Assembly (NCBI GenBank): GCA_025934635.1
Contig: JAICWX010000084.1
Coordinates: 1-28,064, forward strand
DNA length: 28,064 nucleotides
Source of the DNA: Streptosporangiaceae bacterium
GTDB lineage: Bacteria > Actinomycetota > Actinomycetes > Streptosporangiales > Streptosporangiaceae
Direction: 5' to 3'
Numbering within the stretch: position 1 is the stretch's first letter; each line of letters starts with the position of its first letter. A program made the translations under genes and the position numbers. Under the pieces are notes generated by a model. It searched no databases, was not told where the DNA came from, and was given only the letters and a program-made list of their open reading frames with translations. Of the stretch, positions 1 to 8,179 are shown in pieces.

Positions 1-72
1 AGGCTCGGGGGCGGGCGAAGGCTCGGGGGCGGGCGAAGGCTCGGGGGCGGGCGAGGACTCGGGGTCGGGGGA
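1..72. repeat. 18-bp tandem repeat in the 3' end of nusB
   Basis: Three perfect copies of AGGCTCGGGGGCGGGCGA lie at 1-18, 19-36 and 37-54, followed by a diverged copy at 55-72. The array may continue beyond the window. Each unit is six codons, so on the minus strand it adds Ser-Pro-Ala-Pro-Glu-Pro to the NusB C-terminus without changing frame. Such arrays change length by replication slippage. Confidence 0.9.
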
Positions 73-495
73 AGGCTCGAGGTCGAGCTTGAGGGAGGGC
101 TTGAGGCCGGCGATGCGGGCTAGCAGGCCGTTGATGAAGGCGGGCGAGGCGTCGGTGGACAGGTCGCGGGCCAGCAGCACGGCCTCGCTGATCGCCACGC
201 CGTCCGGGACGTCGTCCGCCCACAGCAGCTCGTAGAGGCCGATCCGGAGCACGTTGCGGTCCACCGCGGGCATCCGGTCCAGGGTCCAGCCCTCGGCGTA
301 CTCCCCCATCAGCTCGTCGATCCGGGCTCGGTGCACGGTGACGCCGCGGACCAGGTCCGCGGCGTACGGGGAAACGGGCGGGCTGCCCATGGTGATCCGC
401 TCGGCGAGCAGGTCAAGGACGGGCAAGCCGCGCAGTTCGGCCTCGAACAGGACGTCCAGGGCCCGCTTGCGCGCCTTGCTCCGGGCGGGTGGCAC
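1..495 (-). CDS. nusB: Transcription antitermination factor NusB (3' end cut by window edge)
   Basis: NusB binds boxA RNA together with S10 (NusE) and promotes antitermination of rRNA operons in the cytoplasm. Visible residues 1-165 match the family: the basic start (RSKARKRALDVLFEAE, 5-20), the central helices with MPAVDRNVLRIGLYEL (75-90) and the late motif AISEAVLLARDL (101-112) followed by FINGLLARI (120-128). The start is a GTG placed directly after the efp stop (TAGGTG), so the two genes are translationally coupled. Family members normally end soon after the last helix. Here a Pro/Ser/Ala/Glu tail starts near residue 141 and continues past the left edge, coded by an 18-bp tandem repeat. 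The stop codon is not in the window. It is the last gene of the aro-pepQ-efp-nusB cluster, an arrangement known from other actinomycetes. Confidence 0.93.
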   Translation of the reverse strand, partial: MPPARSKARKRALDVLFEAELRGLPVLDLLAERITMGSPPVSPYAADLVRGVTVHRARIDELMGEYAEGWTLDRMPAVDRNVLRIGLYELLWADDVPDGVAISEAVLLARDLSTDASPAFINGLLARIAGLKPSLKLDLEPSPDPESSPAPEPSPAPEPSPAPEP

Positions 496-1053
496 CTAGG
501 CCCGGCCGAGGTACTGGCCGGTCCTGGTGTCGACCTTGATCTTCTCGCCGGTGGAGATGAACAGCGGGACCTGGACGGTGGCGCCGGTCTCGAGGGTGGC
601 GGGCTTGGTGCCGCCGGTGGACCGGTCGCCCTGCACGCCGGGGTCGGTCTGGCTGATGGTGAGCTCGACCGCGGCCGGCATGTCGACGTACAGCGCGTTG
701 CCCTCGTTGAAGGCGACCGTGACGGTCTGCTCCTCGAGCAGGTAGTTCGCCGCGTCGCCGACCACGGCCGCGGGTACCCGCGGCTGGTCGTAGTCCTGCG
801 TGTCCATGAACACGAAGTCGGCGCCCTCGCGGTACAGGTACTGCATCTCGCGCCGGTCCACGGTGGCCACGTCAACCTTGACGCCGGCGTTGAAGGTCCG
901 GTCGACGACCTTGCCCGAGCCGATGTTCTTCAGCTTGGTGCGCACGAAGGCGCCGCCCTTGCCCGGCTTGACGTGCTGGAACTCGACAACGGTCCAGAGC
1001 CCTCCGTCGAGGTTCAGCGTGATGCCGTTCTTCAGGTCGTTCGTGGTGGCCAC
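496..1053 (-). CDS. efp: Elongation factor P
   Basis: EF-P enters the ribosome E-site region and rescues ribosomes stalled at polyproline stretches. The product is 185 residues, the usual EF-P length, with three beta domains: an N-terminal KOW-like domain (about 1-65), a central OB domain beginning near [14 protein letters not shown], and a C-terminal OB domain ending in [14 protein letters not shown]. The tRNA-contacting loop reads KPGKGGAF with Lys32 at the tip. Actinobacterial EF-Ps are known to use an unmodified lysine in a PGKGP loop; here the last position is Gly34 instead of Pro. The GTG start at 1053 was chosen because GGAG lies about 7 bases upstream and because the protein begins [10 protein letters not shown], a typical EF-P start. 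A longer in-frame extension is open but lacks this support. It follows pepQ by 16 bp and abuts nusB. Confidence 0.97.
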   Translation of the reverse strand: MATTNDLKNGITLNLDGGLWTVVEFQHVKPGKGGAFVRTKLKNIGSGKVVDRTFNAGVKVDVATVDRREMQYLYREGADFVFMDTQDYDQPRVPAAVVGDAANYLLEEQTVTVAFNEGNALYVDMPAAVELTISQTDPGVQGDRSTGGTKPATLETGATVQVPLFISTGEKIKVDTRTGQYLGRA

Positions 1054-1069
1054 GTTCAGTCTCCAAAAG

Positions 1070-2149
1070 TCAAAGAACAAGAAGTTCGCGGGTTGTCGTC
1101 GTGAGGAGGCCCGTCCCGCCTGCCCCCACGACCAGGACGTCCTCGATGCGGACCCCGCCCCGGCCGGGTAGGTAGACACCTGGCTCGACGGTGACCGGAA
1201 CCCGGCTAGCGAGTTTACCCGTTGCGGCATACCCGATCGACGGTGCCTCGTGTATCTCGAGCCCCACGCCGTGGCCGAGGCCATGCTGGAAATGGTCGCC
1301 GTGCCCGGCGTCGCGGATCAGGTCGCGGGCGGCCGCGTCCACGTCGGCCACATCGGCGTCCGGGCGGGCCGCGTCCCGGCCGGCCCGCTGCGCGGCGGCG
1401 ACCAGCTCGTAGATCTCGCGCTGCCAGCCGGCCGGCTCGCCGAGCGCCACGGTCCGGGTCATGTCCGCGTGGTAGCCGCCGTACAGCGCGCCGAAGTCCA
1501 TCGTGATCAGGTCACCGCGGCGGACCGGCCGGTCGGTCGGCGCGTGGTGCGGGATCGCGCCGTTCGGCCCGCTGGCCACGATGGTGTCGAAGGCCGGCCG
1601 CTCGGCGCCGAGCGCGGTCATCCGCGCGTCCAGCGCCGCCGCCAGCTGGCGTTCGGTCAGGCCGGGCCTGATCAGCGCGAAGACGTCGGCGATGGCCTGG
1701 CAGGAGATCCGGCAGGCGGTCCCGAGCAGCTCGAGCTCGGACGGATCCTTGACCGTCCGCAGCTCCTCGATCTTCCGGCCGAACGGGATGACTGTCACGC
1801 CCCCGGCCTTAGCGACGAGCTCAGCGTGGCGTTCGACGGTCATCTCGTGCGCCTCGAAGGCCACCGTGCGCAGGCCCCGGCCGGCCAGTTCGGCGGCCAG
1901 CCGCGGCTCGATGAAGCGCTCGGCGATCAGCTCGACGTCCGGGCAGTCGCGCTGGGCCGCCAGCGTGTACCGCGAATCCGTGGCCAGCACCGCGGCGCCG
2001 TCGGCGGCCAGCAGCAGCGCGGCGTTGGAGCTGGCCAGCCCGGTGAGGTAGCGGACGTTGGGGCCGGAGGTGATCAGCGCCGCGTCGGCGCCGGTCTCGG
2101 CGATCTTCTCCTGGGCACGACGGCGCCGGGCAGCGTGAATCTCGGGCAT
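1070..2149 (-). CDS. pepQ: M24-family Xaa-Pro aminopeptidase / dipeptidase
   Basis: Metal-dependent cytoplasmic peptidase of the pita-bread M24 fold, predicted to cleave N-terminal Xaa-Pro bonds or Xaa-Pro dipeptides. The 359 residues show a creatinase-like N-terminal domain (about 5-130) and the catalytic domain (about 138-350). All five metal ligands are recognisable: Asp218 in MDFGALYGG, Asp229 in HADMTR, His293 in [12 protein letters not shown], Glu322 in VEPGVY and Glu336 in RIEDV. The length fits short bacterial PepQ/YpdF-type enzymes better than E. coli PepP (about 440). The position directly before efp is typical of actinomycetes and Firmicutes, and a link with proline-rich protein turnover is often suggested but not shown here. 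The choice between aminopeptidase and dipeptidase is not possible from sequence. Confidence 0.92.
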   Translation of the reverse strand: MPEIHAARRRRAQEKIAETGADAALITSGPNVRYLTGLASSNAALLLAADGAAVLATDSRYTLAAQRDCPDVELIAERFIEPRLAAELAGRGLRTVAFEAHEMTVERHAELVAKAGGVTVIPFGRKIEELRTVKDPSELELLGTACRISCQAIADVFALIRPGLTERQLAAALDARMTALGAERPAFDTIVASGPNGAIPHHAPTDRPVRRGDLITMDFGALYGGYHADMTRTVALGEPAGWQREIYELVAAAQRAGRDAARPDADVADVDAAARDLIRDAGHGDHFQHGLGHGVGLEIHEAPSIGYAATGKLASRVPVTVEPGVYLPGRGGVRIEDVLVVGAGGTGLLTTTTRELLVL

Positions 2150-2206
2150 GGCCAGACTCTACGCGCGCGGCGGGACGCCCGGCGCGGCCCATTCAGCGCG
2201 CTCTGC

Positions 2207-2944
2207 TCAGCGCGGGTACCGGCCGCCGTCCACGGAGACGGTCTGCGCGGTCATGTACGCGTTCTGGGCGATGGTCACGATCAGGTCCGCGACCTCGGCC
2301 GGCTGGCCCAGGCGGCCGAGCGGGACGCTGCCCTCGAGCGCGTCCAGCCGCGGGTCACTGGTCAGCATGTCGGTCGCGATCAGGCCGGGACTGACCGCGT
2401 TGACGGTGACCCCGTGCGGGGCCAGCGCAGCGGCCAGGTTGTGGGTCAGCCCGATCAGGCCCGCCTTGGACGCGGTGTACTGCGGCGAGAGGATCCCGCC
2501 GAGGAAGGCGGCCACCGAGGACAGCAGCACGATGCGCCCGAAGCGCTGCTCGCGCATGTGCGGCGCGACCGCCTGGGCCAGCAGGAACGGAGCGCGCAGG
2601 TTGACGGCCAGGTCGTAGTCCCAGGCGGCCACGTCCACGTCGTCCAGGTCCATCCGCGCCCCGCTGCCCGCGTTGGCGACCAGCACGTCCACCGGCCCGA
2701 GGCGCGCGGAGGTCTCGGCCACGATCCGCCGCGGGACGTCCGGGTCGGCCATGTCGCCGGACACCACCACGGCGCGCCGGCCCAGTCCGGCGACCTGCCC
2801 GGCGACTTCTTCGGCCGCCTCGCGGTTCCGGCCGCAGCCGACGGCCACGTCGGCGCCGGCCTCGGCCAGCCGGACCGCGGTCGCGGCCCCGATGCCCCGG
2901 GAGGCGCCGGTCACCAGGGCCACCTTGCCGGTGAGATCGGTCAT
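2207..2944 (-). CDS. Short-chain dehydrogenase/reductase (FabG-like SDR)
   Basis: Classical NAD(P)-dependent SDR of 245 residues with a single Rossmann domain. Visible motifs are the cofactor-binding TGASRGIG (12-19), NAG (91-93), structural Asn115 in NLRAPF, a catalytic Ser in LSSVAAF (141-147) and YTASK with Tyr156 and Lys160. The C-terminal SVDGG is the usual FabG-type ending. The substrate is unknown; FabG-like sequences include 3-oxoacyl-ACP reductases and many catabolic alcohol dehydrogenases. The ATG at 2944 lies 5 bp after the stop of the LLM oxidoreductase, so the two are almost certainly co-transcribed and may act on one substrate. The much longer open frame upstream is only a GC-rich readthrough over the LLM gene. 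Confidence 0.93.
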   Translation of the reverse strand: MTDLTGKVALVTGASRGIGAATAVRLAEAGADVAVGCGRNREAAEEVAGQVAGLGRRAVVVSGDMADPDVPRRIVAETSARLGPVDVLVANAGSGARMDLDDVDVAAWDYDLAVNLRAPFLLAQAVAPHMREQRFGRIVLLSSVAAFLGGILSPQYTASKAGLIGLTHNLAAALAPHGVTVNAVSPGLIATDMLTSDPRLDALEGSVPLGRLGQPAEVADLIVTIAQNAYMTAQTVSVDGGRYPR

Positions 2945-2949
2945 CGGGT

Positions 2950-3984
2950 TCAGTCCGCCAGGGCGCGGACCTGCTCGATCAGCCGGACGCGGCCTTCGTG
3001 GTCGGGCGCCATCGGGTTGACCAGCAGGGTGCTCACCCCGGCCGCGCGGTAGGCGGCGATGCGCTCGGCCACGTACGACTGCGGCCCGATCAGCGACGTG
3101 TGCTCGACCAGCTCGGCCGGAACCAGGGCCGCGGCCTCGTCCTTGCGGCCGTCCAGGTAGGCGTCCTGAATCGCGGTGGCCTCGGCCTCGTAGCCGAGCC
3201 GGCGGGCCAGGTCGTTGTAGAAGTTGCGGCCGCGAGCGCCCATCCCGCCGATGTACAGGGCGAGCTGGGGCCGGCCGTGGTCGCGGAGCGGCGCCACGTC
3301 CTCGCCGATGGCCAGTGCGGCGCTGGCGATCACGTCGAGCGGGCCGAGCGCGGGGTCGCGCTTGGCCGTGCCCTCGGCCACGGCGCCGCCCCACACGTCA
3401 CCGGCCTTCTCCGGCAGGTAGAAGATCGGCATCCAGGATTCGGCCAGCTCGGCGGCGAGAGCCACGTTCTTCGGGCCGATGGCGGCCAGCGCGATCGGGA
3501 TCCGCTCGCGGACCGGGTGGTTGATCAGCTTCAGGGGCTTGCCCAGGCCGGTCCCGCCCTCCATGGGCAGCGTGTAGTACTTGCCCTGGTAGGACAGCCG
3601 CTCGCGGCGCCAGACCATCCGGCAGATCTCGATGACCTCACGGGCCCGGCCGATCGGCGCGTCGTACGGCACGCCGTGCCAGCCCTCGATCACCTGCGGC
3701 CCGGACGCGCCCAGGCCGAGCATGAACCGGCCGCCCGAGACGTAGTCCAGCCCGGCTGCGGTCATCGCGGTCAGCGCGGGGGTGCGCGAGTAGAGCTGGA
3801 AGATCCCGGAGGCGATCTGCATCCGCTGCGTCTTGGCCGCGAGGAAGCCGAGCTGGCTCACCGCGTCGAAGCTGTAGGCCTCGGGCACGAACACGACGTC
3901 GAGTCCGGCCTTCTCGAAGTCGGCGAGTTCTTCTGCCGTCTCGGCAAAGCCGCCCGCGTAGCTGAGAAACATCCCTATCCGCAT
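2950..3984 (-). CDS. LLM-class F420-dependent oxidoreductase (Rv3520c-like)
   Basis: Luciferase-like TIM-barrel oxidoreductase, 344 residues, expected to use reduced coenzyme F420 (possibly FMN) for hydride transfer. It starts MRIGMFLSYAGGF, then FEKAGLDVVFVPEAYSFD (23-40) and the family signature SGGRFMLGLGASGP (83-96) with VIEGWHG following; the C-terminal SYVAERIAAYRAAGVSTLLV is the usual last barrel element. I assign it to the Rv3520c-type branch from general resemblance, not from a search. The substrate is unknown. The gene lies 66 bp after aroB, behind two hairpins, and 5 bp before the SDR gene. Most annotated aro clusters of this type do not contain this pair. Confidence 0.88.
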   Translation of the reverse strand: MRIGMFLSYAGGFAETAEELADFEKAGLDVVFVPEAYSFDAVSQLGFLAAKTQRMQIASGIFQLYSRTPALTAMTAAGLDYVSGGRFMLGLGASGPQVIEGWHGVPYDAPIGRAREVIEICRMVWRRERLSYQGKYYTLPMEGGTGLGKPLKLINHPVRERIPIALAAIGPKNVALAAELAESWMPIFYLPEKAGDVWGGAVAEGTAKRDPALGPLDVIASAALAIGEDVAPLRDHGRPQLALYIGGMGARGRNFYNDLARRLGYEAEATAIQDAYLDGRKDEAAALVPAELVEHTSLIGPQSYVAERIAAYRAAGVSTLLVNPMAPDHEGRVRLIEQVRALAD

Positions 3985-3996
3985 GTAGGGAGCGTA

Positions 3997-4044
3997 ACCG
4001 CCGGGCTGCTACCCGCCGGTACCGGGGCGCGGAGTAAAGCCCCG
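3997..4044 (-). terminator. Two adjacent hairpins between aroB and the LLM gene
   Basis: Directly after the aroB stop the minus strand can form a 6-bp hairpin (CGGGGC/GCCCCG, 4023-4028 with 4039-4044, loop 10). It is followed by a second stem of 9 bp with one mismatch (3997-4005 with 4012-4020, loop 6). There is no T-run, so they could be a weak or Rho-type terminator, or an attenuator partly separating the aro genes from the LLM-SDR pair. They fill the only sizeable gap between aroC and the LLM gene. Confidence 0.4.
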
Positions 4045-4050
4045 TTCGGC

Positions 4051-5139
4051 TTAATCGGCGGCTACGGCGCGGTAGGCCTGGCTCAGCAGGTCCTCGGACG
4101 GGCCGTCGAGGATCGCGGGCCGGGCCAGGCCGTCGAGCACCACCAGCCGCAGCCGCGTGCCGCGGGCCTTCTTGTCCACCGACATGGCCGCGCGCAGCGA
4201 CGGCCACACCGCGCCGGGATACGTGCCGGGCAGGCCGACGCTGGCCAGGATCTCCCGGTGCAGCGCGACGACCTGCGGGTCGAGGCGGCCGGCCAGCCGG
4301 GCCACCTCGGCCACGTAGACCATGCCGATCGCCACTGCGTGGCCGTGCCTGAACCGGTACCCCTCCACCCGCTCGATGGCGTGGCCGAGCGTGTGGCCGT
4401 AGTTCAGGATCTCCCGCAGGCCCTTCTCGTTCAGGTCCTTGGACACCACCTCGGCCTTGACCGCGATGGCGCGCTCGAGCAGCTCGCGCGCGTGGGTGCC
4501 GTGCGGGACGCAGGCGCCCGGCGGGTCGGCTTGCACCAGGTCGAGGATGACCGGGTCGGCGATGAACCCGGCCTTGATGACCTCGGCCAGGCCGGCGACG
4601 TAGTCCTCCCGCGGCAATGTCTCGAGCGTCACCAGGTCGGCGAGCACGCCGGCCGGCGAGTGGAACGCGCCCACCAGGTTCTTGCCCTCGGGGACGTCGA
4701 TCGCGGTCTTGCCGCCCACCGCGGCGTCGGCCATGCCGAGCAGCGTGGTCGGGACCAGGACGAACTGGACACCGCGGAGCCAGGTCGCGGCGACGAAGCC
4801 GGCCAGGTCGGTGGTCGCTCCCCCGCCGATGCCGACGATGCAGTCGGACCGGGTCACGTTGTGCCGCCCGAGCCTGGACCACAGGGCCGCCGCGACCTCG
4901 GCGGTCTTGGCCGCCTCGCCGTCGGGCACGGGCTCGGCGTGCACCTGGTACCCGGCCGCGGCGAGCGCGCCGCAGGCCGGGCGGGCGATCTGGCCGAGGC
5001 CCTCGGCATGGATGACCACCACGGTGCGGGCCCCCGGCGGCACCAGGCCGGGCAGTTCGCTGAGGACGCCGACGCCGACGACTACCTGGTAGGGCGGGCT
5101 GCCGTCGGAGGGCGTGACGCCGATCCGGGTGGCGGTCAT
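4051..5139 (-). CDS. aroB: 3-dehydroquinate synthase
   Basis: Second step of the shikimate pathway: converts DAHP to 3-dehydroquinate using NAD+ and a divalent metal. The 362-residue protein shows the NAD-binding GIGGGATTDLAGFVAA (103-118), PTTLLGMADAAVGGKTA (130-146), GKNLVGAF (152-159), and the metal ligands Glu186 (LAEVIK), His249 (NYGHTLGH) and His267 (HGHAVAIGM). The length is standard. Its ATG overlaps the aroK stop by 4 bp (ATGA), so translation is coupled. It is followed by a gap with hairpins before the LLM gene, suggesting that the conserved aro unit ends here. An aroQ type II dehydroquinase, which sits next to aroB in mycobacteria, is absent from the window. Confidence 0.98.
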   Translation of the reverse strand: MTATRIGVTPSDGSPPYQVVVGVGVLSELPGLVPPGARTVVVIHAEGLGQIARPACGALAAAGYQVHAEPVPDGEAAKTAEVAAALWSRLGRHNVTRSDCIVGIGGGATTDLAGFVAATWLRGVQFVLVPTTLLGMADAAVGGKTAIDVPEGKNLVGAFHSPAGVLADLVTLETLPREDYVAGLAEVIKAGFIADPVILDLVQADPPGACVPHGTHARELLERAIAVKAEVVSKDLNEKGLREILNYGHTLGHAIERVEGYRFRHGHAVAIGMVYVAEVARLAGRLDPQVVALHREILASVGLPGTYPGAVWPSLRAAMSVDKKARGTRLRLVVLDGLARPAILDGPSEDLLSQAYRAVAAD

Positions 5140-5687
5140 CGCGGCCCGATCTCGGCGGCGATCTGGTCCGCGAGCTCGTCCGGCTCCAGGTCGTCGGTGG
5201 GCACGGTGACCTGGGCCAGCCGGGCGTAGAGCGGGTCGCGCTCGGCCAGCATGGCGCGCAGCCGGCCGCGCGGGTTGCCGGGGACCACCACCCGGGGCTT
5301 GTCGAGGCCGATCCGCCGGGCGACCGTGCCGAACTCGGCGGACAGGTACACCACGGGCAGGCCGCGCAGCAGATCCTGGACGCCGGGATCGGTGACCGCG
5401 CCGCTGCCGAGGGCCAGCACCCCGCCGCGGGTGCGGAGGTCACTTCGCGCGCCGAGGACCCGGGTGACCGCGGCCCGCTCCAGTTCGCGGAAGGCGTCCT
5501 CGCCGTGCTCGATGAAGATGTCGCCGGGCGGCTTGCCCGCGGCCGCGCCGACGTCGGCGTCGGTATCGGCGAACGGCACCCCGAGCCGGTCCGCGAGCAG
5601 CGGGCCGACCGCGGACTTGCCCGCGCCGGGCGGGCCGATCAGCACCACGACGGGAACCCCGGGCGCCTCGTGAGCTGGGGAGGTCAA
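5136..5687 (-). CDS. aroK: Shikimate kinase
   Basis: Phosphorylates shikimate at the 3-hydroxyl with ATP. The 183-residue protein has a Walker [12 protein letters not shown] (18-28), the shikimate-binding DTDADVG around 41-47, the GEDAFRELE segment, and a lid region with [15 protein letters not shown] containing the essential lid arginine. The loop that is usually GGG in this family reads LALGSGAV here; a Ser in the middle may be normal for the lineage. The start is a TTG that overlaps the aroC stop (TTGA) and suits coupled translation; no better start lies before Walker A. The gene overlaps both aroC and aroB by 4 bp, so the three are made from one message in pathway-related stoichiometry. 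Confidence 0.95.
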   Translation of the reverse strand: MTSPAHEAPGVPVVVLIGPPGAGKSAVGPLLADRLGVPFADTDADVGAAAGKPPGDIFIEHGEDAFRELERAAVTRVLGARSDLRTRGGVLALGSGAVTDPGVQDLLRGLPVVYLSAEFGTVARRIGLDKPRVVVPGNPRGRLRAMLAERDPLYARLAQVTVPTDDLEPDELADQIAAEIGPR

Positions 5688-6862
5688 GAGATCACCAGGG
5701 CCTTGAGATAGCCCTCCGCGTTGCGGCGCATCTCGTCGGCCGAGTCGCCGCCGAACTTCTCCACCGCGGCCTCGGCCAGCACCAGGGCCGCCATCGCCTC
5801 GGCGACCACGCCCGCCGCCGGCACCGCGGTCACGTCGCTGCGCTGGTTGATCGCCTTGGCCGGCTCGCCGGTGCTGACGTCGACGGTGTCCAGTGCGCGC
5901 GGCACGGTCGAGATCGGTTTCATCGCCACCCGCAGCCGGATCACCTCGCCGGTGCTCATCCCGCCCTCGATGCCCCCCGCGCGGTTGGTGCGCCTGGTGA
6001 CGCCCCGCCCGGTGGCCTCGATCTCGTCGTGGGCCACCGAACCGCGGCGGCCCGCGGTGGTGAAGCCGTCACCGACCTCGACGCCCTTGATGGCCTGGAC
6101 GGACATCAGCGCGCCGGCCAGCCGGGCGTCGAGCCGCCGGTCCCAGTGGGTGAAGCTGCCCAGGCCGGGCGGCAGCCCGAAGGCCAGCACCTCGACGACG
6201 CCGCCGAGGGTATCGCCCGCCTTCTTGGCCGCGTCGACCTCGGCCACCATGGCCTGGCTGGCGGCCTGGTCGAAGCAGCGGACCGGGTCGGCGTCGATCG
6301 CGGCGGCGTCGCCCGGCCCGGGCATGACGTCGCCGGGTGCCCGCACCTCGCCGAGCGCGACCACATGGCTGAGGATCTGGACGCCGAGGACCTGGCTGAG
6401 CAGGCGCCGGGCCACCTCGCCGAGCGCCACTCGCGCGGCCGTCTCGCGCGCGCTGGCCCGCTCGAGCACGGGGCGGGCGTCGGCATGGCCGTACTTCTGC
6501 ATCCCGGCCAGGTCGGCGTGACCGGGGCGCGGCCTGGTCAGCGGCGCGTTCCGGGCCTGCGCGGCCAGCGTCGCGGCGTCCACCGGGTCGGGTGACATGA
6601 CCGTTTCCCACTTCGGCCATTCGGTGTTCGCGACCCTGATCGCGACCGGGCCGCCGAGGGTCTGGCCGTGCCGGATGCCCCCGGTGAGCTCGACCTCGTC
6701 CTGCTCGAAGCTCATCCGCGCGCCGCGGCCGTAGCCGGCCCGCCGGCGGGCCAGCGCGGCGGCCACGTCGCCGGTACTGATCTGCACGCCGGCGGGCACC
6801 CCTTCGCAGATAGCGACGAGCGCGCGGCCGTGTGATTCGCCTGCGGTCAGCCAGCGGAACAT
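5684..6862 (-). CDS. aroC: Chorismate synthase
   Basis: Last step of the shikimate pathway: anti-elimination of phosphate from EPSP to give chorismate, needing reduced FMN. Family signatures are visible: the N-terminal [76 protein letters not shown] and the late [11 protein letters not shown] with FMN- and substrate-binding residues. At 392 residues it is a normal actinobacterial length. Two ATGs are possible, at 6868 and 6862. I prefer 6862 because AGGA then sits 8 bases upstream (only 2 from the first ATG) and because MFRW is the common start of the family. It lies 10 bp after the SseB-like gene and overlaps aroK. Confidence 0.97.
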   Translation of the reverse strand: MFRWLTAGESHGRALVAICEGVPAGVQISTGDVAAALARRRAGYGRGARMSFEQDEVELTGGIRHGQTLGGPVAIRVANTEWPKWETVMSPDPVDAATLAAQARNAPLTRPRPGHADLAGMQKYGHADARPVLERASARETAARVALGEVARRLLSQVLGVQILSHVVALGEVRAPGDVMPGPGDAAAIDADPVRCFDQAASQAMVAEVDAAKKAGDTLGGVVEVLAFGLPPGLGSFTHWDRRLDARLAGALMSVQAIKGVEVGDGFTTAGRRGSVAHDEIEATGRGVTRRTNRAGGIEGGMSTGEVIRLRVAMKPISTVPRALDTVDVSTGEPAKAINQRSDVTAVPAAGVVAEAMAALVLAEAAVEKFGGDSADEMRRNAEGYLKALVIS

Positions 6863-6872
6863 GGTCATGATC

Positions 6873-7568
6873 CTATGCAGGACCGGGAGCCACGCTGAAT
6901 TCGACGCCGCGGCGCAGCCGGCCCGCCAGCCGGCCGGCGATGCGGCTGGCCGCGCGGTTCACCGCGGGCTGCCAGTCGCCCGCCGTCAGGTACAGCTCGA
7001 CGGTAAGGTCGGTGGCCTCTGCCGCTTCCCTTCCCGCGGCGAGGCCGAACCCGGTGATCAGCGGCTCGGCGGCCACGGCGGCCTCAACGGCGGCCCGTAC
7101 GTCCGGGTCCTCGTGAGCGGGCGGGACCGGCTGCCGGGCGGCCAGGGCTGCCAGCCGCGCGCCCTCCACCGCGAGCGGTACCGGGCCGGCCACGTCGATG
7201 ACCACCGCGCAGCCGTCGGTGGCGGCAGCCTGCCACACCCGGGCGGCCTCGGCGGGGACCGGACGGGCGTTGCGGCGCCACCGGACGAGGGCGTCGACGC
7301 CGGTGAACGCCAGCACGGCGGGCCGCCCGTCGTTCCCGATCAGCGTGGGCAGCACCATCTCGCTGTTCTTATCCCCTTCGGCGGCCGAACCGTCGGCGAG
7401 GACCGCGACCACGGGCACGAGCAGCCGCGCCCCGGCCAGGGCGGCCAGCGCCGCCTGCTCGCTGCCCTGCCCCGCCTGGTAAGCGGCCAGCGCGGCGGCC
7501 ACCTGCTGGCCGGCGTCGCCGTGGTCGTGGCGGAACTGCTGCCCGCCTGGGTTCAGATGCCCGGACAC
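6873..7568 (-). CDS. SseB-family protein
   Basis: About 231 residues with an SseB N-terminal-type domain: [10 protein letters not shown], then [21 protein letters not shown] and a repeated Trp/Arg helix, ending near GPVPLAVEG, followed by a C-terminal alpha/beta segment ([21 protein letters not shown]). The family is named after an enterobacterial serine-sensitivity gene, and its biochemical role is not established; actinobacterial copies are cytoplasmic and uncharacterised. The start is uncertain. GTG at 7568 gives [12 protein letters not shown] and matches where the recognisable sequence begins; the open frame continues upstream to 7802 but that part is low-complexity and overlaps the promoter region of the divergent gene. 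It reads into aroC with a 10-bp gap, so it probably leads the aro operon. Confidence 0.8.
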   Translation of the reverse strand: MSGHLNPGGQQFRHDHGDAGQQVAAALAAYQAGQGSEQAALAALAGARLLVPVVAVLADGSAAEGDKNSEMVLPTLIGNDGRPAVLAFTGVDALVRWRRNARPVPAEAARVWQAAATDGCAVVIDVAGPVPLAVEGARLAALAARQPVPPAHEDPDVRAAVEAAVAAEPLITGFGLAAGREAAEATDLTVELYLTAGDWQPAVNRAASRIAGRLAGRLRRGVEFSVAPGPA

Positions 7569-7768
7569 CCCACCGACCCTATGCCACCAGCCACGCCGGC
7601 CGGTCACCATCCGGCTGCGCATACGCCATACGGTCATCCACTCATAGCGGAGAGTAATGAATTCTCTGAATGAGACGCTTTCCGGCCAATGATCGCCGGG
7701 AACTCGGCACAATCGGAGTGAGCCGGGGTAGTCAGGCGCGCAAGCGCACGCGCACGAAGGGAGGCTGG

Positions 7769-8176
7769 GTGACCCAGCCCGAGCGACTGGCCGCAATCGC
7801 ACCGGGCACGCCGATGTGGAAGGCCGTGCCGCCGCGCCTGGTCGGCCCGTACCTGACCGGGCAGCGCTCCGTGCTGGCCGGTTACGTCTACCGCGCCCAG
7901 GACGTCCGCTTCCACAACCCCGCCGAGGCCTACCTCACGCTCAGCCTCGGCTGGGAGGACTCGGAGTTCACGCCGCACATGAGCGAGATCTACCTGGTGG
8001 CCTGGCTGGCCCGGGCGATCGACGGCTACGTGCCGTCCGGCAGCCACGGCGTGCCCGAGTTCTACATCGAGCCCATCGCGATTCCGGTCGGAGCGGGCAT
8101 GTGCCGCCTCGGCCCGGACGGGGACCAGCTCGTGGCCCGCTATGACGGGCTGGCCTGGCAGCGGATGGAGCCGTAA
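7769..8176 (+). CDS. Conserved-looking protein of unknown function (135 aa)
   Basis: I do not recognise this family. The GTG start at 7769 is supported by a good ribosome binding site (AAGGGAGG, spacing about 4). The 135 residues look like one compact alpha/beta domain: VGPYLTGQRSVLAGYVYRAQ (about 24-43), NPAEAYLTLSLGW, MSEIYLVAWLARAIDGYVP, and a final PDGDQLVARYDGLAWQRMEP with an exposed beta-hairpin look. There is no signal peptide or membrane segment. Codon use is normal for the genome (strong G/C in third position), which supports a real gene. The next gene follows after 3 bp, and both open with modules that mention short Gly-Pro-Asp-Gly turns, so the pair probably works together. The role is unknown; I considered an immunity or secretion-linked function but see no motif for it. 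Confidence 0.75.
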   Translation: MTQPERLAAIAPGTPMWKAVPPRLVGPYLTGQRSVLAGYVYRAQDVRFHNPAEAYLTLSLGWEDSEFTPHMSEIYLVAWLARAIDGYVPSGSHGVPEFYIEPIAIPVGAGMCRLGPDGDQLVARYDGLAWQRMEP

Positions 8177-8179
8177 GCC

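Noticed and set aside
1250..3052. Very long plus-strand open frames over pepQ, SDR, LLM and aro genes
   Set aside because: They are antisense shadows caused by high GC; the minus-strand frames carry clear family motifs and these do not.
3638..5443. 601-codon minus frame over aroB and LLM
   Set aside because: Arg/Pro/Ala-rich shadow in another frame of genes with clear catalytic motifs.
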